A stretch of 6,358 bases of DNA from positions 1-6,358 of the forward strand of contig DASC01000178.1 of the NCBI GenBank assembly GCA_002503595.1, written 5' to 3'. This DNA comes from Candidatus Methanogaster sp. UBA203 (GTDB taxonomy: Archaea > Halobacteriota > Methanosarcinia > Methanosarcinales > Methanogasteraceae). Made by a program: the position numbers and the translations under genes. Under the pieces are notes generated by a model that searched no databases, was not told the origin of the DNA, and was given only the letters and a program-made list of their open reading frames with translations. Each line of letters begins with the position of its first letter. Position 1 is the first letter of the stretch. Of the stretch, positions 5,040-6,358 are shown in pieces.

Positions 5040-6149
5040 ATGACTCCCACCCCCTTCCTTCTGATAGACAACAGCGTTCATAATCAGGACATGTACTATG
5101 CGACCCGGTTCCTTGCGCCAGATCAATTTTTATATTTGAGATCGGGAGACGAGGAGATTCTCATGGTGCCGGAGATGGAACTCGGTCGCGCCCGCAAGGA
5201 ATCGCGGATCAGCGATATCCGTACGACAGCGGATTACCGCGTAATCGAGAAACTGAAACAGTACGGGCGAGACCGTGCGCAATCTCGGGTCATATCAGAA
5301 CTGCTGCACGACGAGGGCGTAACCGAAGTCACGGTCCCGCATAACTTCCCGGTATTCCTTGCAGACGAATTGAGAGGTGACGGATTCAAGATCACCCCTG
5401 TACAGAGCCCGATCAAAAAATTGCGATCCGTAAAGACGAGAGAAGAGATCGAATGGATCAAAAAGGCACAGATCTGCTGCGAAGCTGCCATGCAGAGTGC
5501 AATCGATCTGATACGGAGAGCAGATATCAGAAGAGGCGTCCTGACAGACTCCGGCTCTGACCAGCCATTGACGTCCGAGCAGGTCAGGACGGCGATCGAA
5601 CGTGCTCTGCTCGACTGCGGCTGCGAATCAGAAGGGACGATCGTTGCAGGCGGGAAGGACGCAGCCGATCCGCACAACGCCGGCAGAGGCGCACTGCGGG
5701 TAGACGAGAGCATCGTGATCGATATCTTCCCCCGGCTTAAGATGGAGCGGTACTACGCGGATATGACCCGCACGGTTGCGCGAGGCAGCCTATCGCGGGC
5801 ACTATCCGGGATGTATGATGCCGTGCTGGATGCGCAGACTGCTGCGCTTGGGGTGGTGCGGGCAGGAGTATCTGGTGAGGAGGTTCATGATGTGGTCTGC
5901 GGCGTCTTTGAGGATGCCGGGTACAGGAAACTCTTCATCCACTCGACAGGGCATGGAGTCGGGCTGGATGTCCATGAGGCGCCCCATATAGGCGTCGGCG
6001 GCGAGATGCTCAAAGCCGGGAATGTGATCACCATCGAGCCCGGGCTGTACGATCCCGAGATCGGTGGCATCCGGATCGAGGATCTGGTCGTGGTAACGAA
6101 ATCCGGATGCGAGAATCTTACCACGATTGGGAAGGGTTTTGTGGTGTGA
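5040..6149 (+). CDS. M24 family metallopeptidase (Xaa-Pro aminopeptidase / prolidase-like)
   Basis: Cytoplasmic dinuclear-metal peptidase of the pita-bread fold, expected to cleave next to proline in peptides. It is 369 aa, typical for the family. The N-terminal creatinase-like domain covers about residues 1-130 and the catalytic domain about 135-369. All five metal ligands are visible: Asp228 (VIDIFPR), Asp241 (ADMTRT), His305 (GHGVGLDVHE), Glu333 (ITIEPGLY) and Glu347 (GGIRIEDLVVV). His212 in DPHN matches the conserved upstream histidine. The two Asp ligands are 13 residues apart because the connecting turn reads IFPRLKMERYYA rather than the shorter glycine-rich turn usual in aminopeptidase P. 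No signal peptide is present. The start is the first ATG in a long frame that begins directly with a domain-like sequence. It stands alone downstream of its own promoter. Aminopeptidase P and prolidase cannot be separated from sequence alone. Confidence 0.92.
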   Translation: MTPTPFLLIDNSVHNQDMYYATRFLAPDQFLYLRSGDEEILMVPEMELGRARKESRISDIRTTADYRVIEKLKQYGRDRAQSRVISELLHDEGVTEVTVPHNFPVFLADELRGDGFKITPVQSPIKKLRSVKTREEIEWIKKAQICCEAAMQSAIDLIRRADIRRGVLTDSGSDQPLTSEQVRTAIERALLDCGCESEGTIVAGGKDAADPHNAGRGALRVDESIVIDIFPRLKMERYYADMTRTVARGSLSRALSGMYDAVLDAQTAALGVVRAGVSGEEVHDVVCGVFEDAGYRKLFIHSTGHGVGLDVHEAPHIGVGGEMLKAGNVITIEPGLYDPEIGGIRIEDLVVVTKSGCENLTTIGKGFVV

Positions 6150-6285
6150 TTCAGCCGGGCGTGCTCGCATCGTCGCTTCTGTGGTCCCTCTCACTATGCT
6201 AATTCAGCTGCACATCAGCGGGTTATGCCGGCGGATTGAATGTGCGGTTCAGCAGCAGGACATGGTCTAAAAATCCGAGTGTTTT
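6150..6285. other. Non-coding stretch after the M24 gene
   Basis: No supported gene, RNA gene or clear terminator was seen. Short frames here are not accompanied by a ribosome site or a recognisable protein. Together with the following repeat it makes about 210 bp of apparently gene-free sequence running off the window. Confidence 0.5.
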
Positions 6286-6333
6286 ATCACCGCGGAATAC
6301 GAAGTATCGCCGAAGGCAGAACGCGGAGGGTGC
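6286..6333. repeat. Degenerate relative of the cbiD palindromic repeat
   Basis: ATCACCGCGGA (6286-6296) matches ATCACCGCCGA inside cbiD (3373-3383) at 10 of 11 bases. CGCGGAGGGTGC (6322-6333) matches the reverse complement of 3409-3420 at 11 of 12. Between these lie decayed CGC.GA units. It looks like an eroded, rearranged copy of the same GC-rich ACCGCNGAG-type dispersed repeat, here in an intergenic position. Its right boundary may lie beyond the matched words. Confidence 0.5.
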
Positions 6334-6358
6334 AAGAGTTTCGAGACCGTATTCAACC

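Noticed and set aside
5234..5713. 159-codon open frame antisense to the M24 peptidase
   Set aside because: Ser-rich translation opposite a conserved gene and no supporting signals.
6205..6290. tRNA-like stretch containing GGTTCAGCAGC
   Set aside because: No acceptor stem, anticodon arm or proper T-arm could be folded around it.
1..6358. CRISPR array
   Set aside because: No regularly spaced direct repeats with unique spacers; the only direct repeat pair is the one flanking the cbiD insertion.

Overview
The window looks archaeal and probably belongs to a methanogen- or ANME-type euryarchaeon; this lineage call is an inference. The evidence is short TATA-type promoters 25-50 nt upstream of start codons, Shine-Dalgarno sites matching the archaeal GGAGGTGATC anti-complement, two-subunit archaeal-type isopropylmalate/homoaconitate hydratase genes, an archaeal-type CbiD, and a degenerate RecA/DUF835-like membrane-anchored protein. 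Nothing in the window pins the genus.

Left part (1-1135) is markedly AT-rich compared with the rest and reads as an accessory island. On the minus strand it carries a divergent, stand-alone proteasome-beta/HslV-like Ntn-hydrolase (176-988). Overlapping its stop by ATGA is a 42-residue, strongly basic small protein (51-179) with its own excellent Shine-Dalgarno. Together they look like a two-gene unit, possibly read from a leaderless promoter at about 1012-1025. A perfect 8-bp hairpin (17-38) follows.

Central part (1235-4130, plus strand) is a tight three-gene operon: large and small subunits of an isopropylmalate-isomerase-type hydro-lyase (leuC, leuD), then cbiD for cobamide synthesis, joined by overlapping or touching stop/start codons. 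The small subunit carries YLVT at the specificity loop, which favours an isopropylmalate/citramalate role over homoaconitate. The cbiD gene contains a 129-bp in-frame insertion: a GC-rich, imperfectly palindromic mini-element with short inverted ends, flanked by a 16-bp (15/16) direct repeat. It adds about 43 very basic residues exactly where the rest of the protein would otherwise join smoothly.

Right part (4131-6358): a convergent gene (4176-4883, minus) encodes a RecA/KaiC-like domain without a Walker A lysine, ending in a C-terminal membrane anchor. It shares a 156-bp divergent promoter region with an M24-family (Xaa-Pro aminopeptidase/prolidase-like) metallopeptidase (5040-6149, plus) that keeps all five metal ligands. 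The last about 210 bp hold no gene, but contain a second, degenerate relative of the repeat found inside cbiD.

The most interesting items are the palindromic element domesticated in frame within cbiD, and the AT-rich Ntn-hydrolase plus basic-peptide pair.
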